Positions 17,399 to 26,406 of a stretch of 64,000 nt of DNA are shown in pieces (position 1 is the stretch's first letter; each line of letters starts with the position of its first letter). A program made the translations under genes and the position numbers. The stretch spans positions 41,220 to 105,219 of the forward strand of contig NZ_JAKIKT010000011.1 in assembly GCF_023349125.1 (NCBI RefSeq), given 5' to 3'. Origin of the DNA: Shewanella corallii. GTDB taxonomy: Bacteria; Pseudomonadota; Gammaproteobacteria; Enterobacterales; Shewanellaceae. The notes below the pieces were generated by a model that searched no databases, was not told where the DNA came from, and saw nothing but the letters and a program-made list of their open reading frames with translations.

Positions 17399-18942
17399 AA
17401 GTACTCAGATTGATCCTGGGTGATCAGCTCAACGCTGCGCATTCATGGTATCAACACAGGGATGACAATTGTCTCTATTTGATCGCCGAGCTGCATCAGG
17501 AAACCCACTATGTGCGCCATCACGTGCAAAAGGTTTGTGGCTTCTTTGCCGCCATGGCCGGATTTGCCGACGCCCTCAAGCAAGCCGGACACAAGGTGAT
17601 GCACCTGACCCTGGATGATACTGCCCAGGACAGGGATCTGCCTGCTCTGATTGAACGGATTTGCCGGGAGCAGCAGGTGACTCACTTTGAGTATCAGAGG
17701 CCTGATGAATATCGGCTTCAACAACAGCTGGGGCAGTTACAAAGCCGGTTGGCGGAGCAGGGTATAAGTTCTGATTGCGCCGATACCGAGCACTTTTTGC
17801 TGCCGTTTGAACAAATAGAGTCCCGCTTCGCCAAAGGCAAGCATGTGTTGATGGAGAGCTTCTATCGGCAGATGCGCAGGCAGACCGGAATTTTGATGAC
17901 CGATGATAAGCCTGAAGGTGGCCGCTGGAATTTTGATGCCGATAATCGCCACAAGCTGAAACCGGCGGATATCGGGCAAATTCCTGAGCCCTTATGCTTT
18001 GACAATGATGTCAGCGCTATTCTGCAGCGGCTTGAACGACATGGGGTAAGCACCATGGGCAAGGCCGAACCCCGGCTGCTGTGGCCTGTCAGTCGCGCCC
18101 AATCCAGAGAGTTGCTGCAGTATTTTATCCGTCACTGCCTGCCGCTGTTTGGCCGTTTTCAGGATGCCATGACAGCTGACTCCCCCCACAGCTGGAGTCT
18201 GTATCACTCGCGTTTGTCATTTGCGCTGAACACCAAGATGCTGCACCCCACTGAGGTACTGCATCAGGCGCTGGCTGCCTGGCACAGTGGTGATGCGGAT
18301 ATAGCCTCTGTTGAGGGTTTTGTTCGCCAGATACTGGGGTGGCGTGAGTATGTCAGAGGCATCTACTGGCGCAATATGCCCGACTATGCCGATGCCAATC
18401 ATCTTCAGGCCGGAGCAGCATTGCCTGAGTTTTTCTGGAATGGCGATACCCGTATGCAGTGTATGGCTGCCGCTATCGGGCAAAGTCTGCAAACCGCTTA
18501 TGCCCATCATATCCAGCGATTAATGGTGACCGGTAATTTCAGTCTGCTTTGGGGCGCAGACCCCACGCAGGTGGATGCCTGGTATCTGGGTATTTATATG
18601 GACGCCATTGAGTGGGTGGAGATGCCCAACACCCGGGGCATGGCGCTGTTTGCCGACGGCGGCCTGATTGCTACCAAACCCTATGCGGCCAGCGGCAGTT
18701 ATATCAATCGAATGAGCGACTACTGCAGCGGCTGCAGCTTTAATGTCAAAGCCCGCAGCAGTGAGGATGCCTGCCCATTCAACAGTCTTTACTGGGCCTT
18801 TATGGTGCAGCACAGAGAGAAGTTCAACCGTAATCCCAGGATCGGCATGATCTACCGTAACTGGGACAGGATGGATGAGGGCGAGCAGCAGGCGACTCTG
18901 GCCAGAGCCAGTGCAATCAAACAGGGCAAGGTTGAGCTTTAA
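17395..18942 (+). CDS. FeS-BCP type photolyase (PhrB/CryPro-like, 4Fe-4S)
   Basis: 515 residues. N-terminal motif RLILGDQLNAAHSW is typical of photolyase-related proteins (COG3046). Four cysteines at 356, 444, 447 and 460 have exactly the spacing I recall for the 4Fe-4S ligands of Agrobacterium PhrB (350, 438, 441, 454). The C-terminus YCSGCSFNVKARSSEDACPFN is diagnostic. The best-known member repairs (6-4) photoproducts using FAD, a lumazine antenna and the cluster; I infer the same here. It ends on the DUF2256 gene, overlapping it tail to tail by 4 bases. Confidence 0.93.
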   Translation: MKVLRLILGDQLNAAHSWYQHRDDNCLYLIAELHQETHYVRHHVQKVCGFFAAMAGFADALKQAGHKVMHLTLDDTAQDRDLPALIERICREQQVTHFEYQRPDEYRLQQQLGQLQSRLAEQGISSDCADTEHFLLPFEQIESRFAKGKHVLMESFYRQMRRQTGILMTDDKPEGGRWNFDADNRHKLKPADIGQIPEPLCFDNDVSAILQRLERHGVSTMGKAEPRLLWPVSRAQSRELLQYFIRHCLPLFGRFQDAMTADSPHSWSLYHSRLSFALNTKMLHPTEVLHQALAAWHSGDADIASVEGFVRQILGWREYVRGIYWRNMPDYADANHLQAGAALPEFFWNGDTRMQCMAAAIGQSLQTAYAHHIQRLMVTGNFSLLWGADPTQVDAWYLGIYMDAIEWVEMPNTRGMALFADGGLIATKPYAASGSYINRMSDYCSGCSFNVKARSSEDACPFNSLYWAFMVQHREKFNRNPRIGMIYRNWDRMDEGEQQATLARASAIKQGKVEL

Positions 18943-19094
18943 TCCTGTGACTTGATGGCGTCTGACCTGTTTCCCCGACAACGTTTGGAGCAGTAGATCA
19001 CCTGGTCCCAGTGGTTGCGCCATTTACGACGCCAGCGAAACGGCCTCTGACAAACCGGGCAGATCTTTTCCGGTAGCTTGAGTTTGCGGTGCAT
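18939..19094 (-). CDS. DUF2256 small cysteine-rich protein
   Basis: 51 residues on the minus strand, too short for routine calling. It opens MHRKLKLPEKICPVCQRPF and continues WRRKWRNHWDQVIYCSKRC, a CxxC...CxxxC zinc-ribbon-like pattern rich in Arg and Trp that I recognise as DUF2256. Family members commonly sit next to photolyase or cryptochrome genes, as here. The stop codon overlaps the photolyase stop on the opposite strand. Function unknown; nucleic-acid binding is a reasonable guess from the charge. No strong ribosome site is visible upstream. Confidence 0.85.
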   Translation of the reverse strand: MHRKLKLPEKICPVCQRPFRWRRKWRNHWDQVIYCSKRCRGNRSDAIKSQD

Positions 19095-19182
19095 ATCTGA
19101 TTTCTAGTGTCTAATAATCAGTGTGTTATACGCATAAGCAAAGGGGCATGATCAGCCCCGAGGTAGAAGTTGACACCGAAAT

Positions 19183-19218
19183 AAAAAAGCAGCGGCTCTG
19201 GCGAGCCACTGCTTTTAT
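19183..19218 (-). terminator. Intrinsic terminator of moeA-moeB
   Basis: AAAAGCAG-C-GGCTC pairs with GAGCC-A-CTGCTTTT around a 4-base loop with one mismatch; A- and T-tracts flank it on both sides. It follows the moeB stop on the minus strand. Confidence 0.85.
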
Positions 19219-19241
19219 TTATCCGGATGAGTCAGTGAAAC

Positions 19242-20003
19242 TCAGCCGCAGACTTTACAGCCCGGCTGCTTGGGGAGTTTCATCTCTCTAAACTCCATAG
19301 TCATGGCATCCACCATCAACATGCGACCCGCCAGACTTTGACCCATACCTGTTAGTACCTTAATGGCCTCTGTGGCCTGCAGGCAGCCGATCATACCTAC
19401 AACTGGGGCCAGAATGCCCGACTCCACGCAGGATAGCTGCTGCTCGCCAAACAAGGCGCTGAAGCAGTGGTAGCAAGGTGCGTCTTCGCTGTAGTCGAAT
19501 ACAGTGACTGTGCCTTCCATGCGGATGGCTGCGGCGGAGACCAAAGGTACCTTGTGCTTAAAGCAAGCGCTGTTGAGCTGCTCGCGCACCATCACATTGT
19601 CTGTGCAGTCCAGTACCAGAGTGTGCTTACCGACCAGCTCATCGATCTCTGGGTCATCCAGTACCGCGTTGATGGTATCAATCTGGATATGGGGATTGAG
19701 AGCGGTCAGGCTTTGCATGGCTGACTCTACCTTGGGCTGGCCTACATTGGCATCCTGGTGCAGTACCTGACGCTGGAGATTGGAGATCTCCACGGTATCA
19801 AAGTCCACCAGTGTCATCTGACCAATACCGGCCACTGCCAGATACTGGCTGGCAGCACAGCCCAGACCACCGGCACCGATAATCAGTACCCTGGCCAGTT
19901 TAAGTTTTTCCTGGCCATCGATATCCATGGCGCGGATAGAGATTTGTCGGCTGTATCTGAGCATCTCGGCATCAGACAACAGCTCTTGTGGGTGCTCACT
20001 CAT
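19242..20003 (-). CDS. moeB: Molybdopterin-synthase adenylyltransferase MoeB
   Basis: 253 residues from ATG 20003 (CAGGA 8 bases upstream). A GTG at 20039 is in frame but lacks properly spaced ribosome binding. The E1-like fold has a GAGGLGCAASQYLA nucleotide loop near residue 38 and DCTDN near residue 130. The zinc site is formed by CYHC and the C-terminal CKVC. It adenylates the MoaD C-terminal glycine before sulfur transfer. It forms a two-gene unit with moeA, 49 bases upstream, and is separated from moaD by the photolyase cluster. Confidence 0.96.
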   Translation of the reverse strand: MSEHPQELLSDAEMLRYSRQISIRAMDIDGQEKLKLARVLIIGAGGLGCAASQYLAVAGIGQMTLVDFDTVEISNLQRQVLHQDANVGQPKVESAMQSLTALNPHIQIDTINAVLDDPEIDELVGKHTLVLDCTDNVMVREQLNSACFKHKVPLVSAAAIRMEGTVTVFDYSEDAPCYHCFSALFGEQQLSCVESGILAPVVGMIGCLQATEAIKVLTGMGQSLAGRMLMVDAMTMEFREMKLPKQPGCKVCG

Positions 20004-20052
20004 TGGGAGTTCCTGCAAGGCGCCGACCTGGGTCGACACCTTTCGCTAATGA

Positions 20053-21297
20053 TTAACTGAGAATTTCGTTGAACGGCTCGACATCCACCAGGGTGCCAGC
20101 CGGGGTATCACCCTGCATCTGTGGCATCACGATAAAGCTGTTGGCCAGACTCATGGAGGTCAGCATGCCTGACCCCTGAGAGCCAGTGGTGCACACTTCA
20201 AGCTCGCCCTGAGCGTTACGGCTGAGAATGGCGCGTTGGTACTCAACCCGACCCGGATGTTTGCGGATAGGGCTGGTCAGGGTAGCTTTCACGCTCAGGC
20301 TGGGTTGAGGCGGCAGGCCCTGCATTTTTTGCAGCAGTGGCATCACGATTTTATAGAAGGTCACCATGGAGGACACTGGGTTACCCGGCAGGCCACAGAA
20401 AACAGCGTCACCCAGCTTACCGAAGGCAAAAGGTTTGCCCGGCTTGATGGCCATCTTCCAGAAGGTGATTTCGCCCTCTTCATCCAGAATTTGTTTGGTG
20501 TAGTCGGCATCACCCACAGATACACCACCTGAGGTCAGCACCATATCGGCATTGCAGGAGGCTTCCAGAAAGGCAGCGCGAATCGCTTCCGGATCATCGG
20601 CAATCACACCCAGATCCAGCCAGTTAACACCGGCTTTTTGCAGCAGGCCCAGAATCGAGTAGCGGTTGGAGTCGTAGATCTGACCCGGTGCCAGATCGCT
20701 GCCCACTGGACGCAGTTCATCTCCGGTAGAGAAGAAAGCGACTGTCAGTTGACGGTATACCCGCACCTGGCTCTGGCCTATGGTTGCCAGTACGCCCATT
20801 TCGGCGGCACCGATTCGGATCCCTTTTACCAACACCTTGTCACCGGCTTTCAGCTCTTCGCCGCGGCCACGCACATTGGCGCCTGTGGCATCCGGGGCTT
20901 CAATGGTGATCAGCTCGCCATCGGCCTGAGTTTTCTCCTGCATCTGCACTGTGTCATAACAGGCTGGCAATGGCGCACCTGTCATAATGCGGATACAAGT
21001 GCCCTGCTGATATTCGCCCTCATAGGGGTGACCGGCAAAGGAGTAGCCCGCCAGTTTCAGGGTGCTGCTTTGTTGCAGATCTGCCAAACGGAAAGCATAA
21101 CCATCCATAGAGGAGTTATCGAAAGGAGGCAGATCAAGCATGGAGGCCAGATCTTCAGCCAGAATACGACCCATAGCCTGATTGAGCTGGACGACTTCTG
21201 TGTCAGCGGTTGGCTGTACCTGATCAAGCAGTTTGGGAATGGCTTGATCCGGATGCATCAGTCCCGGATGGCTACATGGATCTTGCTTGGCTTGCAT
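20053..21297 (-). CDS. moeA: Molybdopterin molybdenumtransferase MoeA
   Basis: 414 residues from ATG 21297, which has GGGAG about 6 bases upstream; a longer frame begins at 21384 but exceeds the family length. It inserts molybdenum into adenylated molybdopterin. Motifs include the DNSSMDGYA segment, RIMTGAPLP, FFSTGDEL, the SGGVSVGDADYTK loop and GLPGNPVSSM. A CATAAT element at about 21340-21345 (minus strand) may be its -10 box, with no convincing -35. Together with moeB and the moa operon it completes the core Moco pathway in this window. Confidence 0.96.
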   Translation of the reverse strand: MQAKQDPCSHPGLMHPDQAIPKLLDQVQPTADTEVVQLNQAMGRILAEDLASMLDLPPFDNSSMDGYAFRLADLQQSSTLKLAGYSFAGHPYEGEYQQGTCIRIMTGAPLPACYDTVQMQEKTQADGELITIEAPDATGANVRGRGEELKAGDKVLVKGIRIGAAEMGVLATIGQSQVRVYRQLTVAFFSTGDELRPVGSDLAPGQIYDSNRYSILGLLQKAGVNWLDLGVIADDPEAIRAAFLEASCNADMVLTSGGVSVGDADYTKQILDEEGEITFWKMAIKPGKPFAFGKLGDAVFCGLPGNPVSSMVTFYKIVMPLLQKMQGLPPQPSLSVKATLTSPIRKHPGRVEYQRAILSRNAQGELEVCTTGSQGSGMLTSMSLANSFIVMPQMQGDTPAGTLVDVEPFNEILS

Positions 21298-21409
21298 ATG
21301 AACTCCCTGCATAGGTTTCGCGATAGGCTGGTGGCCGCTATTATGCCACGGCCGTGCAGGATGACTATATGATCCCTGAGGCAAAAACCATCAAGGATTA
21401 GCCTTTGGG

Positions 21410-22513
21410 TCAGGTGGCGTTGGAGCCGATATTGGATACTCCGCCGGTTGGTGCCGAATCCAGCTTCACCTGCTGGCCATCCTGCAGGGTTTCGGCGCCG
21501 CGGATCACCACTTTATCGCCCTCTTTCAGCCCGCCTTCCACCGCAATCCATTTACCTTCGCCATCTCCGAGGGCTACATCAATTTTTTCGGCGGTGTTGT
21601 CGGCATTGATACGGAATACACTTGCACCGGCTGAGCGCAGCACTATGGCATCTCTGGGGACCAGGGTAGTAAGCCTTGCAGGGGCAACCGGCAGGGCTAA
21701 AGACACAAGTTCGCCGACACTGAACAGCTCCTGCATCTCCAATGGCAGGTCCAGTCTGGCTTCAAAGGTTTGGGAGCGTACATCCGAGACCGGGATCAGA
21801 CTGCGGATGCGGGCGGTAAATTCCCCTTCGGCGTGGTAGATCCTCAGCTCGTCATTGGCCTTCACTCTGCGGCTGTGTTTCAGCGGTGCGTGCAGGCGTA
21901 TCTCCAGATTGTCCGGATCTGTGATGGCGACAACTGACTCGGAGGGACCTATATCTTCCCCGGCCTGGTGCAATCTTTGAGTCACGATACCGGCAAAAGG
22001 GGCCTTCAGCTCAGTGCGGGCCAATGAGTCGGCAATCAGGTCAGTTTTGATTTGTGCCAGCTCCAGATTGTTGTGGGCCAATTCCAGTTCGGCTTTGGCA
22101 TCATCCAGCTCGGTTTGGGTGACGCCGTGACTGTTCTCCAGACTCTGCAGTCGACTGTAGTTGCGTTTTAATTTATTGAGTGTGATCTGCTCTCGTTTGG
22201 TCATCGCCTGCTGTTCAGCCAGTTGCAGTTTAAGCCGGGTTTGCTCGAGCCTGGCGACAATATCTCCCGCATTCACTCTGGTGCCGGCTTCCTGCACCCA
22301 TTCCAGCTTGCCACTTACGCCAGCGGTCAGTTCGGCGCTGTTGCGGCTGTGCACTGACCCGATCACCATAATCTTGGGAGACAGGGGACGATTTTCCACT
22401 TCGGCTACGGCTACCAGCCGGGCAGGGGTGTCTGCCGCCATCAAAGCGCCGGAGATAAGTGGGCTTATCAGTAAAACTGCGGTCAGCAGTGATGCAGTGA
22501 GTTTGCTGTTCAT
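21410..22513 (-). CDS. RND efflux membrane fusion (adaptor) protein
   Basis: 367 residues. A signal sequence ends around residue 26 (GALMA-ADT). Next come a lipoyl/barrel-sandwich half (VSGKLEWVQEAGTRVNAGDIVARLE), a coiled-coil hairpin about 95-165, and the second lipoyl half LKAPFAGIVTQRLHQAGEDIG. A beta-barrel and a membrane-proximal domain (LVPRDAIVLR) close the protein. It bridges the inner-membrane pump and an outer-membrane channel. The start ATG overlaps the permease stop (ATGA), so it lies second in the operon, the reverse of the common order. No outer-membrane factor gene is nearby. Confidence 0.94.
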   Translation of the reverse strand: MNSKLTASLLTAVLLISPLISGALMAADTPARLVAVAEVENRPLSPKIMVIGSVHSRNSAELTAGVSGKLEWVQEAGTRVNAGDIVARLEQTRLKLQLAEQQAMTKREQITLNKLKRNYSRLQSLENSHGVTQTELDDAKAELELAHNNLELAQIKTDLIADSLARTELKAPFAGIVTQRLHQAGEDIGPSESVVAITDPDNLEIRLHAPLKHSRRVKANDELRIYHAEGEFTARIRSLIPVSDVRSQTFEARLDLPLEMQELFSVGELVSLALPVAPARLTTLVPRDAIVLRSAGASVFRINADNTAEKIDVALGDGEGKWIAVEGGLKEGDKVVIRGAETLQDGQQVKLDSAPTGGVSNIGSNAT

Positions 22514-25500
22514 TGACTTACCTCTGGGTTCATCTGCTGAGTATGGGATAAGTGTTGGGACTTTGCCGCTCCGGCCAATTGCAGCAGGCTGGGCATCAGG
22601 ATCAGGGTAAACAGGGCGCTGAAGGTCATACCGCCAACAATCACCGCGGCCAGACCCCGGTAGATCTCGCTGCCAACGCCAGGTACCAGTACCAGCGGCA
22701 GCATGCCAAAAATGGAGGTCAGGGTACTCATGTAGACGGGACGTGCGCGGGTGGCGACAGCCTGATAAATGGCGTCATCCAATGACAGGCCATCGCGGCT
22801 GCCCTGACGGGTTTGGTCAACCAGCAGAATGGCGTTATTAACCACCAATCCCATCAGAATGATAAAGCCAATCATGGTCAGCAGATCCAGGCTCTGGAAA
22901 CTGATGAGATTGAGCAGCTGCAGGCTGATCACCCCGCCACATACCGCCATAGGCATAGACAGCAATACCAGCACACTGTCTTTGGGAGACTTGAACAAAG
23001 CTGCCATCAGCAGGAACAGAATAATCACCGCCAGCAGGAAGTTGGTGCCCATATCTGTGATGGTCTGATTCAGTCTGTCGGCCGTGCCGCGGAATGCCAG
23101 TGAGGCATCGTCGGGCAGGCTGGCGCGTATGGCATCCAGAGTACCTGACTGGAGGACCTCCATGGCTTCGTCCATTGACATATCTTCAGGTGGGAACACC
23201 AGCAGAGATACCGCACGCTTGCCGTTCACCCGCTGCAGTTGGGTTGGTCCCACGGTTCTGCGTATCTGCGCGAGTTCGCCTACAGTCTGGATCCCGGCCG
23301 AACGGGTGAATACCGGCGTGGCAGCCAGTTGCTCAGGTACATCCCATTCCGGCCCCTTGAGCAGCACATCCATACGTTCATTACCGTCGAAGTACTCCCC
23401 CACAAACAGACCTGAGGTATAGGCGCGAATTGCATTGGCTATCTGGGTTCTGTCGACACCGGCCTGGGCCAGACGACGTTCATCCGGAACCAGTTGCAGC
23501 TCAGGCTGGGCCAGCGACAACCCCGGCAGCGGGCGCACTGTGGCACCGGGCAAAGCTTCATTGATCATTCCCATGCTGGTGGCGGCGACCTGCATCAGGG
23601 CTTCCATATCCGGCCCCTGCAGATCGATATTGATGGAGCGGCCGCCATTAAAGCCAAATTGCAGCAGTGATCCCCGGCTGGGGAAGGCTTGAGTGTCGGG
23701 CAGATCCACCAGAATCTTTTCCCTCAGGTGTTGGATCATCTCATCAATGCGGGCCGGGTCTTCAGGATAGATAAACAACACATTGAAGGCGCCGAACACA
23801 GAGAAGTTATAGCCCTTGATATAGGGCTGTTGCTGTTTGTCATAGTATGGCTTGAGCCGGTCGACAATCAGGGTACCCAACTCCCGGTTCATGGTTTCAA
23901 TATTGGCGCCGGGAGGCAGCGAGAAGAAGGTAAAGATACCGTCTGATCTGGCCTGGGGCAGAAAGTCCGGTCTGGGCATCAAGAGTATGGCAATGGCAGA
24001 GGTCCCCAAAATCAACGCGGCGCACCAGGCTGATGCTTTGGCCCTGCTGTTGGTTAACGAGCGGATCAGCGCTGTGAGTCTGTTCCACAGACTGTGAATT
24101 TCTGTGTGCTGAGGCAGCTTGAGCCATAGCTGATTGAATACAGGAATGATGGTAATCGCGCTGAAGAAGGAGGAAACCACTGCCACCGACAGGGTTAATG
24201 CCAGGTCTGAAAACAGCTGTCCTTCAACGCCCGGCATAAAGAGTACTGGCAGGAAGATGGCGACTGTAGTGGCTGTGGATGCCAGCAGGGCACCTTTTAC
24301 CTGCGCTGTGCCCTGGAGTATGGCGTCCATGGCGGCCATTCCCTGTTGTCGCAGCCGCACTATGTTTTCCTGCACTATGATGGCTGCATCCAGCACCAGA
24401 CCGACGGCAAAAGCCAGGCCCGCCAGCGAGATAACATTCAGAGTTCTGCCCATGGCATCCAGCACCATAAAGGCGATCAGCAAGGCAACGGGAATGGTAG
24501 AAGCGATAATCAGGGTGGCCTGCACATTACGCAGGAAGGCATAGAGGATCAACATAGCCAACAACACGCCTATGCCCAGATTCCCCTTAACCAGCAGAAT
24601 AGCCCGCTTGATATGGATGGATGCGTCGAAGGAGAGCTCCATGGTCAGGCCTTTGGGATTCAGCACCTGCTCATTCAGTTCTGCAATAGCCAGATTTACA
24701 TCATCCAGTACGGCGACCGTATTGGCATCGAAGGTTCCTTCCACAGTGATGTAGTAAGCCGGGTAACCGTTACGCTTGGTAAAGCCTCTTTGCTCCGAGG
24801 TGGTGACGGTGACATCCGCCAGTTCATTCAGATAGACGGGGCGGCCATCGTTGTAAGTGACGATCAGGCTGCCCAGATTTTCCGGGGTGTATTTACCCAC
24901 AAAACGCACTGTGTATTCGCGCCTGCCCACCTTGGCAGTACCACCGGAAATATCCGCCGCCCGAGAGATAGTGCTGCGCAGCTGGTCGAGTGTGATACCC
25001 AGTGCGGCGGCCCGGTAAGGGTCAAACTCAATATGCAGTTCTTTGGGGCGTCGGCTTTGCATCTGCACAGCACCGACACCGGTAATTTGTCTCAGTCTCG
25101 GCTCCACCAAATCATCAAACAGCTTTTGATAGCGGGCGACATCGGTTTCCGGGTTGTCCGGCAGGGTATAAATCAGCAGTGAGGCCAGGTTGGGGGTACC
25201 GCCGTTACCGCCACCAACATTGATGAAGGGCTCGCCTGCATCCAGCGGACGGGGTGGGGTTTGATTGAGGGCGTTGATGACATTGATCATCGCCGCCTGC
25301 ATATCGCTGCCCACTTCAAAGGTGAGGGTAATGGAGCCGAATCCCTGGCCAATATTGGCGTTCATCTCTACCACGCCGGGGACCTGACGCAGCACGTTTT
25401 CCTGAGGCTCGATAATATTGGATTCCATCTCCTGAGGCGCTGCACTGCGCCAGTTATTGAAGACGGAAATTTGCGGTTGGCTGATATCGGGTAGCAGCTG

Positions 25501-25602
25501 GATGGGAAGTTTGGCAATGGCCAGGGCACCGAAGATCAGGATCAACAACAGGGCAACCAGAGTGGCAGCCGGATTTCGGGTACTGGTTTGGGTAAGGTTC
25601 AT
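22510..25602 (-). CDS. RND family efflux permease
   Basis: 1030 residues, the usual length for HAE1-type pumps. Membrane segment 1 lies at residues 12-30 (AATLVALLLILIFGALAIA), followed by a large periplasmic loop, the mid-protein membrane bundle, a second loop and the C-terminal bundle. In membrane segment 4 the relay reads LVLDAAIIVQEN: Asp405 is kept but the second Asp of AcrB (D408) is Ala406. In segment 10 the AcrB Lys940 position is Asn922 (LVVNNAILLVD). Substrate cannot be predicted. It is a proton-driven exporter by family, but the relay differs. Confidence 0.94.
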   Translation of the reverse strand: MNLTQTSTRNPAATLVALLLILIFGALAIAKLPIQLLPDISQPQISVFNNWRSAAPQEMESNIIEPQENVLRQVPGVVEMNANIGQGFGSITLTFEVGSDMQAAMINVINALNQTPPRPLDAGEPFINVGGGNGGTPNLASLLIYTLPDNPETDVARYQKLFDDLVEPRLRQITGVGAVQMQSRRPKELHIEFDPYRAAALGITLDQLRSTISRAADISGGTAKVGRREYTVRFVGKYTPENLGSLIVTYNDGRPVYLNELADVTVTTSEQRGFTKRNGYPAYYITVEGTFDANTVAVLDDVNLAIAELNEQVLNPKGLTMELSFDASIHIKRAILLVKGNLGIGVLLAMLILYAFLRNVQATLIIASTIPVALLIAFMVLDAMGRTLNVISLAGLAFAVGLVLDAAIIVQENIVRLRQQGMAAMDAILQGTAQVKGALLASTATTVAIFLPVLFMPGVEGQLFSDLALTLSVAVVSSFFSAITIIPVFNQLWLKLPQHTEIHSLWNRLTALIRSLTNSRAKASAWCAALILGTSAIAILLMPRPDFLPQARSDGIFTFFSLPPGANIETMNRELGTLIVDRLKPYYDKQQQPYIKGYNFSVFGAFNVLFIYPEDPARIDEMIQHLREKILVDLPDTQAFPSRGSLLQFGFNGGRSINIDLQGPDMEALMQVAATSMGMINEALPGATVRPLPGLSLAQPELQLVPDERRLAQAGVDRTQIANAIRAYTSGLFVGEYFDGNERMDVLLKGPEWDVPEQLAATPVFTRSAGIQTVGELAQIRRTVGPTQLQRVNGKRAVSLLVFPPEDMSMDEAMEVLQSGTLDAIRASLPDDASLAFRGTADRLNQTITDMGTNFLLAVIILFLLMAALFKSPKDSVLVLLSMPMAVCGGVISLQLLNLISFQSLDLLTMIGFIILMGLVVNNAILLVDQTRQGSRDGLSLDDAIYQAVATRARPVYMSTLTSIFGMLPLVLVPGVGSEIYRGLAAVIVGGMTFSALFTLILMPSLLQLAGAAKSQHLSHTQQMNPEVSQ

Positions 25603-25810
25603 TGCTGTGCGTCCTTGTCGCCTTCCGAGCCAGATAATCCTATCGGCCGTTCACAATTCCATGTGTAACTTATGGTTAGCAAATGTAACACAAGCAAGTG
25701 ATTCAAGTGCACATTTGAGGGTAATTTATGATTTAATTCATTGCTTTTAATCAGGCCCTTCCCGACAATGTGGAGGTTGTATTTTGAATATGTTTACAAG
25801 AGGGACAGAT

Positions 25811-26344
25811 ATGCTGGCCGCGGCGATGATCGAAAAGCTGAATGAACAGATCAATATGGAGTTCTTCTCCTCCAACCTGTATCTGCAGATGAGTGCCTGG
25901 TGCGAAGACAAAGGATTTGAAGGGGCTGCCAAGTTTATGCGTGCCCACGCAGCTGAAGAGATGGAGCATATGCATCGCCTGTTCACCTATGTGAGTGAGA
26001 CGGGCGGTATGCCACTGCTGGGTGCTATTGAAGCGCCGCAGGCAGAGTTCCCGTCACTGTTGGCGCTGTTTGAACACACTCTTGAGCATGAGCAGATGAT
26101 CACTGCTGCAATCAATCAGCTGGCTCACACTGCCTTTACCTCTCAGGATTACTCGACCTTTAACTTCCTGCAGTGGTATGTGGCTGAGCAGCACGAAGAA
26201 GAGAAGCTGTTCAAGTCTATCGTCGACAAAATTCGCCTGGTGGGTGAAGACGGTAAGGCTCTGTTCTTTATCGATAAAGATCTGGAAGTGATGGCTTCTA
26301 AAGAGAGCGCCAGCATTATGCATGACCCGGGTGCGTCTGCCTGA
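25811..26344 (+). CDS. ftnA: Bacterial non-haem ferritin FtnA
   Basis: 177 residues from ATG 25811, with GAGGG about 7 bases upstream; alternative TTG 25784 and ATG 25790 add residues not found in the family. Strong similarity to E. coli FtnA: MIEKLNEQINMEFFSS, EEMEHMHRLF and STFNFLQWYVAEQHEEEKLFKSI. Ferroxidase-centre ligands Glu17, Glu50, His53 and the QHEEE segment are present. It stores iron as a 24-subunit shell in the cytoplasm. Single gene, with shared terminator 26364-26391 downstream. No clear Fur site is visible upstream. Confidence 0.96.
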   Translation: MLAAAMIEKLNEQINMEFFSSNLYLQMSAWCEDKGFEGAAKFMRAHAAEEMEHMHRLFTYVSETGGMPLLGAIEAPQAEFPSLLALFEHTLEHEQMITAAINQLAHTAFTSQDYSTFNFLQWYVAEQHEEEKLFKSIVDKIRLVGEDGKALFFIDKDLEVMASKESASIMHDPGASA

Positions 26345-26363
26345 TAGTCTGTATTCAGTCACT

Positions 26364-26391
26364 AAAAAAGCAGCCCACTGGCTGCTTTTTT
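26364..26391. terminator. Bidirectional terminator between ftnA and ribB
   Basis: AAAAAAGCAGCC-CACT-GGCTGCTTTTTT is a perfect 12-base-pair stem with A/T tracts on both sides, and it lies between two convergent genes. Confidence 0.95.
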
Positions 26392-26406
26392 GTTACTTAC
26401 ACAAGC

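Noticed and set aside
20638..21372. Plus-strand frame of about 244 codons inside moeA
   Set aside because: Shadow of moeA on the opposite strand; no family features.
24346..25182. Plus-strand frame of about 278 codons inside the RND permease gene
   Set aside because: Antisense shadow with Gln/His-rich composition; the permease frame is uninterrupted.
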